DNA of 64,000 nucleotides from Actinomycetaceae bacterium MB13-C1-2 (GTDB lineage Bacteria > Actinomycetota > Actinomycetes > Actinomycetales > Actinomycetaceae), in contig CP141731.1 in NCBI GenBank assembly GCA_035621235.1, positions 1,240,001 to 1,304,000 of the forward strand. The letters are read 5' to 3'. The translations under genes and the position numbers were made by a program. Within the stretch, counting starts at the first letter, position 1; the number at the start of each line of letters is the position of its first letter. Of this stretch, positions 44,551 to 54,502 are shown piece by piece. The notes beneath the pieces are model-generated. The model did not search any database, was not told the origin of the DNA, and saw only the letters and a program-made list of their open reading frames with translations.

Positions 44551-47500
44551 ATGAGCGCGAAGACGAAAGTTGCGAAGGCAATGCGATGCGTTGGGCTTGG
44601 AAGAATTGTCGACTCGCCTCGGCTCAGAATGGCTCTTGGTCTCCCTCAATACAGGTCCAAACAATCGACCAGTCGGTCTGAGGTGGCCGTGACTGAACCT
44701 CACGTGAGTGAAACTCAGTCGAGCGCTCGCGCCACGCCGTCTCTTACAGTAGTAATGCCGACATTCGACGTACGAGAGTACATAGATGAAGCGGTGGATT
44801 CGGTGCTCAGTCAGGAAGGAGTTGAGCTCGAACTAATAATCATCGATGATGGGTCTAGGGATGGGACGCGTGAGCGTGTTATTGATCTGCAAACTCGCGA
44901 TGCTCGGATCAAAGTAATTTGCTCAGATCACTTTGGGAATGGGGTTGCCCGAAACCTTGGTATTGCGGTTGCCAAAGGAAAGTACTTGGGATTCTGCGAC
45001 GCAGATGACATCGTCCCTCAAGGAGCCTATGCCTCCATGATTGAGCGCCTCGAGGAAACCGGGTCAGATTTTGTTTCGGGGGCATATCGCAGATTGGACG
45101 GTGACAAGTACTTTCAGCCTAGGAGCGTCTCGGAATCAAACCCGGAGCGGCGGGATTCCGTGTCACTGGTAGACGTTCCCGGTGCCATGAAAAATCCCTT
45201 TCTCTGGTCGAAAGTTTTTAAACGAGACTTCTGGAACGAAAAAGTAGGACCAATTCCTGAAGGTAGAAACTATGAAGACCAGCTTCCAACGGCGCTTGCG
45301 TTTGCGGAGGCGAGTGCTTTTGACCTTATGGACGAAATCGTTTACACGTGGCGCATTCGTCCGGCTAGTTCCCTCACCCAACGCAAGCACGTGGTGGAAG
45401 ACCTGTTTGATCGGACTTTCTTTATCGATCAGATCGCTTCGGTTTACATGCAGGCCGGGCCGGACGTGTTCCAGTATTGGCTTAGCAAGCTTGTGCAGGA
45501 CGACTTGTACTACTTCCTTATAGCTCTCCCGAAAGCCAATGAAGACTTCCTGCAAGAACTAACCCGAGTCTACGCGATGGTAGCCGATGACATGTCAACG
45601 CAAACCATAGCAGAGCTGCCGTTTTTCTTTAGGCTCGTGCTCGAAGTGTCCCGTGTGAGCGATAGCCCGCGTGAAGACTTGGAGTCAATACTGCTCCACC
45701 GAGATCGATACGGTGACTATGGGTACGAGATTTTGTCCACGGATCACGGCCACTTTATCGACTCTCCGGTGCTTGAGCTACTTTCGTTCATCCCTGAAGA
45801 AGAAACTGTGACGTTCCGGGAGCAGGATTTTAAGTACGAACCCGTCGTTGTGGAGTCGGAGTACTGTGTTGATGGTAGCGTGCGACTGAGTATAGATATC
45901 GGCCTGCATGGCGTGCACGATCTCTCTGGTCTTGACGTTTCAGTGTCGCTCACGAGTACTGACGATAGGGTGACTGTTCCTGAATGGACTGTTCAGAGGA
46001 ACTCGTGGTCAAGTGTACTGTCTTCCGATGCCTTGGTTGATCACGGGGAACAGACAATCACGCTGAACTTGGATGCACGGCTCCTTGAAGCTTTGGATCC
46101 CGTTGAGTTCGTCCTTGAGGTCGAATGTGCTGCATTCGGATCTAGGCTTCGACAATCGGTTAGGTACACCGCGCGTTCTGGGGTGCCCGGCTTCGGGGAG
46201 TTGACTGACTCTGGTCGTAGATGGCTTGTCTTGTTCAGGAATGGGAAGTTGATGTTGCATCCGGAACAGACGTATGCATCTGTGAGAGTCTTGAAGGCCG
46301 CCAATGATGTCTTGACTGTGAAGGCGAGTTCTTATAGAGATCCCATCGTTAATTTGGCACTTGTCCCAGAGAATGCGCCTGCGGCGGCATTACTTCCTGA
46401 GGGTCCGTTGGTACGACGAGAGGGCGATACCGATACGTTCCACGTTATAGGCGTGGAACTGCCATCATCATTGGCACTTAGACAGGAAGTTATCTGGGGA
46501 ATCTTCTCGGAGGACACGACTGGCAGGGTAACGCGACTCGCTCTCTCCGGAAACGACCTCCACCACTCGGGTTATTCCACTGGAAACGGATTGATGGGAC
46601 TGAAAGCTTCGGGATTCGGATATGCAAGCTTCGGTCAGACACGATGGCGGTGTGTTGTAACTAGTGCCGCGTTGGTTGACGATGGTGACATGCTGAAGTT
46701 TAGCGGTTTCGCCCCGCGAATCGAGGGTCTTACGCCAAAGATCCTGTTGGTATCAGGTAACGGTGATGTGATCCAACCAGTCATGGTCAGGCGTAGCGGA
46801 CCTAACGCGGAGTTTTGGGAAGCGTCGTTCCCTCTGGTGAGTTCGGGCACCGTGCCTGCTGGTCGCTACACTCTGCGTTGGATGGCCAGCTGGCAACGTT
46901 ACATGAAGGACGCATATTACATCGAGTTCGGTCTCGACGTAAGCGAACGGCCCGAGATTGAAGTGTTTGCGCCATGTAGTCGAATTTCGATTATGAAGAC
47001 CGATACAGGTATGACTTCGGTGACCTTCTCGTCTCGGCTAGTCCTAGATGAGAGGGGTCGATACAATCAGCATCAGCTACAGCAGTTGTTTACTCAGCCG
47101 CTACCGATCGCCGAAAATCAGGTTTTCTTCGAATGTTTTAATGGTAAGAGCTTTGGCGACAATGTTGCGCCAGTCGCTGAGCAAATTCATTTCCTTCGCC
47201 CGGACTTGAGGCTTTTGGTCAGTGCGAGTAGCTCAGTTCCTGCACTTCCGAACTACGTCGAACGTTTGGTGCCCTACTCTGAGGAGTGGTATCGGGCATT
47301 GACGACCTCGAAATATATCGTTACCAACAACAACTTACCTTGGTTCTTTTCAAAACGTCCCGGACAGCGTTATGTTCAGTTGTGGCACGGCACTCCGCTT
47401 AAGCGCTTACTGCGAGATATGAGGCCCGAGTCACGGATGCTCGATTATTGGGACCTAATGCAAAGAGAGATCCCACAGTGGGACGGTCTACTCGCGCAGA

Positions 47501-48201
47501 ACCCTTACTCGGCTAATCGTTTCCAGCAGGCATTTGGCTATGAGGGTGATGTACGCGTTCTAGGCTATCCGCGTAACGATCTCCTCGTGGACCAAAGGCA
47601 AGGGGCGAAGAGAGACGAGACACGAAGTGCGTTGGGGCTATCGAGTGACGACTTCGTAATTCTCTATATGCCGACTTGGCGCGATAACCTTCGAGACAAA
47701 GATGGCCAAGTAAAGAACGCGGATTTCTTCGATTTTGAGCTTGTCCTGAGCAATTTGCCCGAGAACGGACGCATCTTGTTTAGGTCTCACCACGTTGCTA
47801 GCTCCGGAAGGCCTGAGCTACCGTCGGGTGTGATTGATGTGACTTCCTACCCGGAGGTGTCAGAACTGTACCTGGCGGCCGATGCGCTCGTGACGGACTA
47901 CTCGTCAACAATGTTCGACTTCGCAATTCTGCGCAAGCCAATGATTTTCTTCTCTCCGGACATAGATGAATATTCGGGTACGAATAGAGGCATGTACTTG
48001 GAGTACGAGGATTGGGTGCCTGGTCCAGTAGTTCGATCAAATGAGGAACTTATCGACGTGCTCCAGTACTGGGACGTCATAGGGGCGCCGATCCAGTCCT
48101 CTCGGATCGATAATTGGATCGAGCGCTTCTCACCGGCGGACGATGGCCGGGCGTCGGAGCGCGTGGCACATTGGATCTTGGAATCGAGCAATACGACATA
48201 G
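44551..48201 (+). CDS. Large bifunctional polymerase: GT2 glycosyltransferase plus CDP-glycerol glycerophosphotransferase-like domain
   Basis: The 1216-residue protein has three parts. After a tail of about 65 residues, a GT2 domain (about 67-330) shows LTVVMPTFDVREYIDEAVDS, IIIDDGSRDGT and the metal-binding LGFCDADDIVPQGAYASM. The middle (about 400-830) is predicted beta-rich and unassigned. The last 390 residues are a TagB/TagF-type domain: RYVQLWHGTPLKRLLRDM, VRVLGYPRNDLLV, ILYMPTWRDN, GRILFRSHHVASSGR and VTDYSSTMFDFAILRKPMIF. It probably adds a sugar and a polyol phosphate alternately to a growing wall polymer on the cytoplasmic side. No signal peptide or membrane helix is visible. It follows the CDP-polyol fusion gene by 85 bp. 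Confidence 0.87.
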   Translation: MSAKTKVAKAMRCVGLGRIVDSPRLRMALGLPQYRSKQSTSRSEVAVTEPHVSETQSSARATPSLTVVMPTFDVREYIDEAVDSVLSQEGVELELIIIDDGSRDGTRERVIDLQTRDARIKVICSDHFGNGVARNLGIAVAKGKYLGFCDADDIVPQGAYASMIERLEETGSDFVSGAYRRLDGDKYFQPRSVSESNPERRDSVSLVDVPGAMKNPFLWSKVFKRDFWNEKVGPIPEGRNYEDQLPTALAFAEASAFDLMDEIVYTWRIRPASSLTQRKHVVEDLFDRTFFIDQIASVYMQAGPDVFQYWLSKLVQDDLYYFLIALPKANEDFLQELTRVYAMVADDMSTQTIAELPFFFRLVLEVSRVSDSPREDLESILLHRDRYGDYGYEILSTDHGHFIDSPVLELLSFIPEEETVTFREQDFKYEPVVVESEYCVDGSVRLSIDIGLHGVHDLSGLDVSVSLTSTDDRVTVPEWTVQRNSWSSVLSSDALVDHGEQTITLNLDARLLEALDPVEFVLEVECAAFGSRLRQSVRYTARSGVPGFGELTDSGRRWLVLFRNGKLMLHPEQTYASVRVLKAANDVLTVKASSYRDPIVNLALVPENAPAAALLPEGPLVRREGDTDTFHVIGVELPSSLALRQEVIWGIFSEDTTGRVTRLALSGNDLHHSGYSTGNGLMGLKASGFGYASFGQTRWRCVVTSAALVDDGDMLKFSGFAPRIEGLTPKILLVSGNGDVIQPVMVRRSGPNAEFWEASFPLVSSGTVPAGRYTLRWMASWQRYMKDAYYIEFGLDVSERPEIEVFAPCSRISIMKTDTGMTSVTFSSRLVLDERGRYNQHQLQQLFTQPLPIAENQVFFECFNGKSFGDNVAPVAEQIHFLRPDLRLLVSASSSVPALPNYVERLVPYSEEWYRALTTSKYIVTNNNLPWFFSKRPGQRYVQLWHGTPLKRLLRDMRPESRMLDYWDLMQREIPQWDGLLAQNPYSANRFQQAFGYEGDVRVLGYPRNDLLVDQRQGAKRDETRSALGLSSDDFVILYMPTWRDNLRDKDGQVKNADFFDFELVLSNLPENGRILFRSHHVASSGRPELPSGVIDVTSYPEVSELYLAADALVTDYSSTMFDFAILRKPMIFFSPDIDEYSGTNRGMYLEYEDWVPGPVVRSNEELIDVLQYWDVIGAPIQSSRIDNWIERFSPADDGRASERVAHWILESSNTT

Positions 48202-48540
48202 ATATAGAGGTGCGGGGCATGGCTCGAATCTGGAATGGGCGTGGTGATTGAGTCCTCGACATGAGCTTGGGAACCAGGCTAAGTGGGACTACACAGGGTG
48301 TGAGGGTCACTGGCTTGGCGGCACTCATCTGCTTTGTTTCTGAAAACTTGGCTGATACGTGGCAGATTGCTTTGAACCCAAATTCCGTGATCAGCTTCGG
48401 GGCTTCATAGTTGGTTTTCTCTGAAATGTCGTGGAAGTGTAAGACGATCTTGGCTTGAAAATCGGGGTGGAGTCCAAACGGCCTACTATGTACAGTGCGT
48501 GGGTGAGATTCAGATCATCCCGGATATAGGAGGGGGCATG
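48202..48540. other. Gap between polymerase and GT32-like genes
   Basis: About 340 bp. A 49-codon frame at 48261-48410 lacks a ribosome site and similarity, so I do not call it. No terminator hairpin stands out. Confidence 0.4.
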
Positions 48541-49359
48541 ATGAAGCGCTTCTGTTGCTATTGGGAGGGCGCCAAGCCTCCTGCTTACATTGCGTGGTGC
48601 ATCAGTTCATGGACAAAGTATGTGAACCTCGACGACATACTTTTTCTGAACCAATCAAACGTTACTCGTTATCTCGGCGACGTAATCGACATGCATAGCT
48701 TTCGCCGCTACGGCTTCGCAAAACAGTCTGATATTGTCTCCGCCGCATACCTTTTCCGATACGGGGGCGTGTTCCTGGACAGCGACACAGTATTGGTGAA
48801 CAAATCATCGACACACTTTATTGATGTTCAGCCCACGGAGGACTGTTTTTCCTATTTCGGATACAGCTCGACAAATGCGCCCCACATAGCAGTTCTTTCT
48901 TCGCCACCGGGTGGCACCATCGTGACGAAGTGGGTGGAGCAACTTTTCGAGCGGGTCCCGTGTTATGAGAACGACACTGGCTGGGCCTACGTGGGCAACG
49001 AGATTCTCGATCCTCTGGTCAAGAACATAGAATTGGCTCAGTATTCTCGATGCTATGACGTGAATGACTATCTCGCGACACCGGAGACTCGATTCGCGAA
49101 GAATCGTGGCGCTGAGCGACGTGAGAAGTACATTGAATTTTGGTTCAAGGAATCTGTGGATGAATCAGCCCTCAACGAGATATGCGCAAACAGCGGTGGC
49201 ATCGTAATGCTCCACAACTCATGGACGCCGCGGCATATATCAGAGCTACCTAGCAGCGAACTAGTAAACGGGCACTTTAATCTCGCGGCGCTGTTGCGAC
49301 GAGTTGGGGACAGAGGGCTAATAGATGGCATACAGGAGCGAATTTACTATGGAAGTTGA
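48541..49359 (+). CDS. GT32-like glycosyltransferase (capsular/wall polysaccharide)
   Basis: The 272-residue protein starts KRFCCYWEGAKPPAYIAWCI after the Met. It carries the DXD region AAYLFRYGGVFLDSDTVLVN, the hallmark of the OCH1/GT32 sugar-transferase fold, and ends with the conserved HNSWTP block. It should transfer a hexose from a nucleotide sugar. The donor is unknown. Two consecutive ATG codons follow AGGAGG. The second, at 48541, has the better spacing (six bases). The 3' end overlaps the next gene by 35 bp. Confidence 0.8.
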   Translation: MKRFCCYWEGAKPPAYIAWCISSWTKYVNLDDILFLNQSNVTRYLGDVIDMHSFRRYGFAKQSDIVSAAYLFRYGGVFLDSDTVLVNKSSTHFIDVQPTEDCFSYFGYSSTNAPHIAVLSSPPGGTIVTKWVEQLFERVPCYENDTGWAYVGNEILDPLVKNIELAQYSRCYDVNDYLATPETRFAKNRGAERREKYIEFWFKESVDESALNEICANSGGIVMLHNSWTPRHISELPSSELVNGHFNLAALLRRVGDRGLIDGIQERIYYGS

Positions 49360-50503
49360 AGTGCCGTTTGATCCGCAGTTCTTTGGCTGTTCTTTGTCTG
49401 GTGCTGTTCACTCGAATCAAGAGTGGTTTAGCTCCTTGGGGATCCAAACCAGGGTTCCGAGGTTTGCTCTCTCGTCTGCTCTGGTGCTCGTCGGTATGCC
49501 TCGAGGTGAGAGAAAAGATTTGTTCGACTCAACCATGGGCTGGATTGTGGGCATCGAAGACATAGCTGACTCCCCGTCGGCTGCAGATGTTTCACAACTC
49601 TTGAGGCGTTTAGGGTGTGCATCAAACCAGACGCTGATCATCGCATTTCCCGATTATTGGAGCGAAGCCGCTGAGATTCACAAGAAGAACCCGGGGAGCT
49701 CTGTCATTTTTGTCGCTGCTCCAGACGCTCCTACCTCGTTTCCTGGAGAGCTTAGTTCAGGGAACATTGAGGCGCGTATGGTCCTTGAGGTGGCAAACCG
49801 ACAAGAACTTCGTCCCGACACAACGTTTCTTATTCCCGCGACGTCGACGATGCAAAACAACGCGGTCCCAGTTGCCTACTATTCTAGTTCACAGGTGCTA
49901 TCTGATGTTCCCGGAGGATACCGGATTCTGTATCTCTCTTTTGCGGGAGCGCTTTCCTCCCTGTCGGGAGGAGGCAGCGTGCGCGAGTACCTCAATGCCA
50001 CTTTGGGAGGCGGTCACAACCCCCCATATGCAGGCTGGCTCGTAGATCAAGCAGGAACTTACGACATTGAATGCGTAAGCATGGTCAGGCTGTCGTTGAG
50101 TAAGGGTGCGCTGGTAATTCACGGATTCGATATAAGACAGACGGCTCCGGGGTGCGGTTGGAAGTCGAGATCGCACAGAGTACTTCTCAACGGCGCAGAA
50201 CACGGTCAACAACTCGAAATAATGCTTCGGCCGCTTCTCCGGCGCGTCCTAAACACCGTCCCAGGATTGTTCGCACTTTCGGATCAAGAGTATTCGGCTT
50301 TCACCGGTCCTGATAGCGAACCCATTGACCTGGGTGAACTTGTTGACGACACATACTCAGTCCAGGTAACGGACGAGCGAGGACACAACATCCTCGATTC
50401 GGGGTCCGTCGAAATACTGTCTGGTATTTCTGAAGCTGATGATCGAGTCTATGCAATAGAGAGCGCTGCCGGCGGAGTAACGTTAACTGTCGTGGATTCG
50501 TGA
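49325..50503 (+). CDS. Protein of unknown function in the glycopolymer cluster
   Basis: The 392-residue protein has no signal peptide, membrane helix or motif that I recognise. It contains several hydrophobic strands in its first half (FALSSALVLVGMP, QTLIIAFPDYW, SSVIFVAAPDAP) that suggest an alpha/beta fold. Its second half contains GGYRILYLSFAGALSSLSGG and a beta-rich C-terminus. An ATG at 49325 has GAGGG seven bases upstream; another at 49349 has AGGAG at longer spacing. It overlaps the GT32-like gene by 35 bp, so the two are probably translated together. It may modify or recognise the same glycan, which is inference from position only. Confidence 0.65.
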   Translation: MAYRSEFTMEVEVPFDPQFFGCSLSGAVHSNQEWFSSLGIQTRVPRFALSSALVLVGMPRGERKDLFDSTMGWIVGIEDIADSPSAADVSQLLRRLGCASNQTLIIAFPDYWSEAAEIHKKNPGSSVIFVAAPDAPTSFPGELSSGNIEARMVLEVANRQELRPDTTFLIPATSTMQNNAVPVAYYSSSQVLSDVPGGYRILYLSFAGALSSLSGGGSVREYLNATLGGGHNPPYAGWLVDQAGTYDIECVSMVRLSLSKGALVIHGFDIRQTAPGCGWKSRSHRVLLNGAEHGQQLEIMLRPLLRRVLNTVPGLFALSDQEYSAFTGPDSEPIDLGELVDDTYSVQVTDERGHNILDSGSVEILSGISEADDRVYAIESAAGGVTLTVVDS

Positions 50504-50682
50504 GTTCCGCCAACTGAGCTAAGTTTGATGGCATTTACTTGTCATACTCATCAGTTCGGGTGTCAGGATTGATGCAGTTTCCTCCATAAGAGATCGTTTG
50601 GTGAGTTGACGACTCTTGTCGGTTTAGAGCGTTTGTATAGATAACATATTTTACGTCGGCCAGTGTAGTAGTCTCTGAAATC

Positions 50683-51894
50683 ATGACGGTAGAAGGCTCT
50701 CTTCGACAGCTAGCAAGTGAACTCGCGGTATCGGCTCATATGAGCGGATTACTAACTCGAATCAGCTTACGGAACGAGGTACTTGACGTGTCGCTGCCGA
50801 TTCTTGGATCAACTGTCGGCATCCGGGTTGAGCCGTTGGAATCCCAATTTGCGGTGGGCGTGGTCGGTTTTAATCCGGTTGCTGTTCGTTGGATTCACGA
50901 TGTTCTGGGCTTTTGCACACGACTAATGGTCGTCAGTTCCGAGGGTAGAGAGATCGCGTATACTGCTCTGTCGGTGACCGAAGGCGATCTGATGCTTGAG
51001 ACGTGTAGAGCCATCGAGTTAACTAGAAGATTTCGTCACCAAGAAGAATCAGGGAACTACTCACCCGACACCACTGTCCCAATGTATTGGTCTTCTGGTC
51101 TCCTAAATTTTGGGGACTGGATTGGTCCGCACTTGATATATGGTATGACCGGGAGACAGCCCGTATTGCAGAACAGAGTAGGTTTATCCCCCGACAGGGT
51201 CCTGTGGTCTGTAGGATCTATTCTTGGATGGTTCAAGAGTCCAAATGTTGATGTATGGGGCAGTGGTTTGATTCGACCTTTGACCCAGGAGGAGGCTTTA
51301 GCGAAACGAAAGCTCGGTGCGGAGGTCAAGATCCACGCTGTTCGTGGTGTGCTTACTATGGAAGAGGTTACTAGTAAGATTGGCTGGCACGTGCCCGAAA
51401 TTATCGGGGATCCAGGTCTTCTGTTGCCAGACATCATGCCGCGAGCGCAACATTCCTCCGGTCGCTCAGTCGTCGTGCCGCATTACATACACCGGCAACG
51501 AGTCGAGAGCAATCCGAGCGCTAACGGTAACGTTGTGGATGTTCGGAACGATGTTTTCACCTGTGCGTCTCAAATCTCCGGAGCGACAGCCGTCGTCTCG
51601 TCGTCTCTCCACGGAATTGTGCTAGCGCAAGCGTACGAAGTCCCATGGGTGTGGCTGAGGGTCGATGATCTCCCGTTGACGGGGGTGGACTTCAAGTTTG
51701 AGGATTTCTTCACTTGTCTTGATCGGGCCGCAGTGGCATCAGTGACTGTGCGCGAGTCAGAGTTATCTACCGTGTCATTCCAAGAGGTGGCAAAGAGAGC
51801 AACGTTGCCTGAGCTGAAAACTGACCTCGATGCACTCCGGGATGCACTGCCGGTCCGGCCAGCGTCACGGTCAGTTGACACGTTTTGGGAGTAG
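50683..51894 (+). CDS. Polysaccharide pyruvyltransferase-family protein
   Basis: The 403-residue protein has an unassigned N-terminal part of about 120 residues. It is followed by the pyruvyltransferase domain: YWSSGLLNFGDWIGPHLIYG, LWSVGSILGWF, VWGSGLIRPLT, HAVRGVLTMEEV, IIGDPGLLLPDIM and the signature TAVVSSSLHGIVLAQAYEVP. The family (GumL/ExoV/CsaB) transfers pyruvate ketals from phosphoenolpyruvate onto sugars of wall or exopolysaccharides. In Gram-positives such ketals can serve as ligands for SLH-domain proteins. It starts at an ATG after a 180-bp AT-richer gap and may have its own promoter. Confidence 0.85.
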   Translation: MTVEGSLRQLASELAVSAHMSGLLTRISLRNEVLDVSLPILGSTVGIRVEPLESQFAVGVVGFNPVAVRWIHDVLGFCTRLMVVSSEGREIAYTALSVTEGDLMLETCRAIELTRRFRHQEESGNYSPDTTVPMYWSSGLLNFGDWIGPHLIYGMTGRQPVLQNRVGLSPDRVLWSVGSILGWFKSPNVDVWGSGLIRPLTQEEALAKRKLGAEVKIHAVRGVLTMEEVTSKIGWHVPEIIGDPGLLLPDIMPRAQHSSGRSVVVPHYIHRQRVESNPSANGNVVDVRNDVFTCASQISGATAVVSSSLHGIVLAQAYEVPWVWLRVDDLPLTGVDFKFEDFFTCLDRAAVASVTVRESELSTVSFQEVAKRATLPELKTDLDALRDALPVRPASRSVDTFWE

Positions 51895-52529
51895 CGTGAA
51901 TAGTTTTCCCTATACGCGGTCTCCATTGTTACCAACCTATTGGGTGCAAACTAGAAGGGGAGCGTCCGACTCACGGAGATTATTTTTACTCCAATCTGGA
52001 TGGCTCGCTTTCGATCCTTATGGCGAATGAGGGGCGCCTTGACGGAGGCGATCCATGCGATATGATCGCTGTTCCAGATGCAACCGTGTGGATCTCTGGC
52101 ATCGGGTGATGTGCCGCCAAGTTTGATCGAAGCACCCACCTTCGTTTCAAGACTCACGCATCGTTCTGGATTAGGTGCGCTACCCGCTCAAGGTAGTAAG
52201 GCTTGCGACAGATCGACTGATGTACTGAATCATGGAAGATGATGTTGCTTCCCGTGTGCTTTCATTTACCAAGTCATCGCCTATGTTTGACTTGGTATTG
52301 TGCAAGTCCGGCAGTTCTGCCACTTGTCATCAATATCGTCGGCCCCACGTCCCTTTGCGTCAGGATGCGCTACAGTAGGCGAATATCGGCTTTGAATTCG
52401 TTGATTTTGCAGTGCAGAAATAGTTCGGATGTTCTTGTACGTGAGCGTGTCGGTGCCTACTGGTCATAGGGAACTGTTCAGGGGTGCTGGGGTTCGGGAT
52501 TTGGATGATGACTCTGGATAGGGGAACTG
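51895..52529. other. 635-bp gap with decayed or unrecognised sequence
   Basis: No convincing gene. The longest minus-strand frame (51951-52157, 68 codons, containing KVGASIKLGGTSPDARDPHG) has an uncharacterised but protein-like composition and no ribosome site. It may be a remnant. No hairpin or repeat stands out. Confidence 0.4.
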
Positions 52530-53344
52530 GTGAGCAAAGAGAAGGTCAGCCTGTTTCTGGTCTGTTACAACCAGGAGAATTACATAGGTGAAGCCGTACG
52601 TTCCGCGCTGAAGCAGACGTATTCGCCACTGGAAGTGGTCATCTCCGACGACCACTCTAGGGACAGGACATTTTGCCGCGCATCTGACGAGGTTAGGGCA
52701 TATTCGGGACCGCACTCAGTATCTGTGCATAGAAATGGATCCAATCTAGGGATGTGCGCGAACTTCAACCAAGTGATGAATATGACCTCCGGCAGTATCG
52801 TCGTCGGAATGGACGGTGATGACATCGCTGATCCCGACTACGTTAAGCGGATGGTGGCTGCATTTGAAGACGCTCCTGATGGGATGGGCGTTGGTCTCGG
52901 TTTCCAGAAGGTTGATGCTGAGAGTCGCCCCGTGGGATCACCTTTCTTGAGATCTCCGGAGCGCTGGATACTGTCTGATTGGAAGGCTAAGGGGAACCTG
53001 TTGACGGGTGGCCCGGCCCGCGCCTATAGGCGCTCCGTCATGGACTTCTTCGGGCCTCTTATGGATGACGCCCAGACGATTGACTCCACAATGGTGCTTC
53101 GATGTTTGATGCTGGGGGGCTTTATAAAGGGGGGGCGGTCTCGGTGGACTATAGAATCCACGGAGCAAATGCAACTGTGGGAAGAGGTGCTGCCCGAATC
53201 GACAGGGGTAAGATATTCGATCAATACTTCCAGGACTTTCTTGTAGCGGTTCGTCGTGGGCTACTCACGGAAGTGCAAGTGGATCAGCTAAGAAGTGCTC
53301 TTGTCGGTCGTTACGCGGAGGTCCTCGCACAGCGCGCGATTTGA
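52530..53344 (+). pseudogene. GT2 glycosyltransferase, frameshifted at a G7 tract (possible phase-variable gene)
   Basis: A GTG at 52530 opens a GT2 domain: SLFLVCYNQENYIGEAVRSA, VVISDDHSRDRTF and the metal-binding IVVGMDGDDIADPDYVK. In this frame the protein ends at 53246 after 238 residues with a tail unlike the family. A second frame, open from about 53102 to 53344, continues it correctly with AVSVDYRIHGANAT and a helical C-terminus ending LAQRAI. The switch falls in the run of seven G at 53129-53135, just after six G at 53114-53119. One extra G, or two fewer, would give an intact protein of about 271 residues. It may be switched off by slippage, a decayed gene, or an assembly error. Confidence 0.8.
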
Positions 53345-53571
53345 GTATTTTGGCCTGAGGGCAAAGAAGCCGTCGACTTCTCTACTTTGCTATGGCTTAT
53401 AGGTGATCATGTCGCTGATAAGTCTGGCTGAAACAAATCGACAAGCCCGTTTTCATCGTACGCAATGCTTATTTAGAGTACGTCGGAATCTATCTATGGG
53501 GATTGATAGGGTCTAGTGTACGTAGTGAACTGGTCCGGGTTTGGTTCCGTCCTTTTTGAGAGGATGGGATT

Positions 53572-53901
53572 ATGCCGCAGAAGTATCCACAGTCGTTTCG
53601 GGATCGTGCGGTGCGCATGGTTTTAGACCGGCTCAACGATGACAAGGCAGTGTCACCTTTAGCAGTGATAAAGGAAGTCGCCCCGCGTCTTGGGGTTGCT
53701 AACGAGACGCTACGTCGGTGGGTCAACCAAGATCAAGTTGACGCCGGTAAGCGCCCGGGGGTTTCCACTGAGGAATCCGCTGAAATCCGCAAACTTCGGC
53801 GTGAGAACAGCGAGTTGCGGCGCGCTAACGGGTTGAGCGCACCTCGGCTTTCTTCGCAGCGGAACCAGGCCGCCCTACGACGAAATGATCGCTTACGTTG
53901 A
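53572..53901 (+). pseudogene. IS3-family transposase OrfA, C-terminally frameshifted
   Basis: The 109-codon frame begins MPQKYPQSFRDRAVRMVLDR, the helix-turn-helix (HTH_Tnp_1) region. It continues VAPRLGVANETLRRWVNQDQ and the leucine-zipper-like RKLRRENSELRRAN. After RRAN the normal ILK-x-SAFFAAELDRP ending is not in this frame. SAFFAAEPGRPTTK appears in another frame, so a small deletion near 53835 broke the end. The frame overlaps orfB by 17 bp, as usual for IS3 elements that use programmed frameshifting. Confidence 0.8.
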
Positions 53902-54502
53902 CGCGTATCGGGATCAGTTCGGGGTCGAGGTTATCTGCCGCGTTCTTAGAGCAACATTGGGTGGGTTCATCACTGCCAGAGGGTACCGGGCCGCTAAGAC
54001 CCGTCCCGTCAGTGACCGCGGGGTACGTGATCGTGAACTGATTCCAGTGTTGTGGGAGATTCACGCCCGCAACTACGGGGTCTACGGTAAACGTAAAATG
54101 TGGAAAGCCATGACGCGTGAGGGATGGATGATCGGCCGGGAACAAACGGCCCGACTCATGCGTAAAGCCGGACTCCACGGGGTTCGGCGGGGCCGTAAAC
54201 CCATCACCACCTGCCCTGCGAAGACGGTTGATGAGCGTTTGGACTTGGTGGATCGTAACTTCACCGCATCTGGCCCAAACCAGCTCTGGGTGGCAGACAT
54301 TACGTATGTGAGAACAACTTCGGGGTTTTGTTACACAGCATTCGTCGCTGACGTGTTTTCCCGCAAGATCGTGGGCTGGTCCACCAGGTCAACAATGCGA
54401 ACCGAAGACCTCCCCTTAGAGGCGTTGGAACACGCGTTGATCGCCGCGAAAGACCAAGCCCTTCAAGGCCTAGTCCATCACAGCGACCGAGGCAGCCAGG
54501 GT
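53885..54502 (+). pseudogene. IS3-family transposase OrfB, 5' part
   Basis: It starts MIAYVDAYRDQFGVEVICRV and contains the integrase core (rve): NQLWVADITYVRTTSGFCYT with the first catalytic Asp, and LVHHSDRGSQ with the second. It is cut at 54502 by the IS30 insertion. The third acidic residue is in the distal fragment at 57422-57723. Confidence 0.88.

Noticed and set aside
48261-48410. A 49-codon plus-strand frame before the GT32-like gene.
   Set aside because: Weak ribosome site and no recognisable feature.
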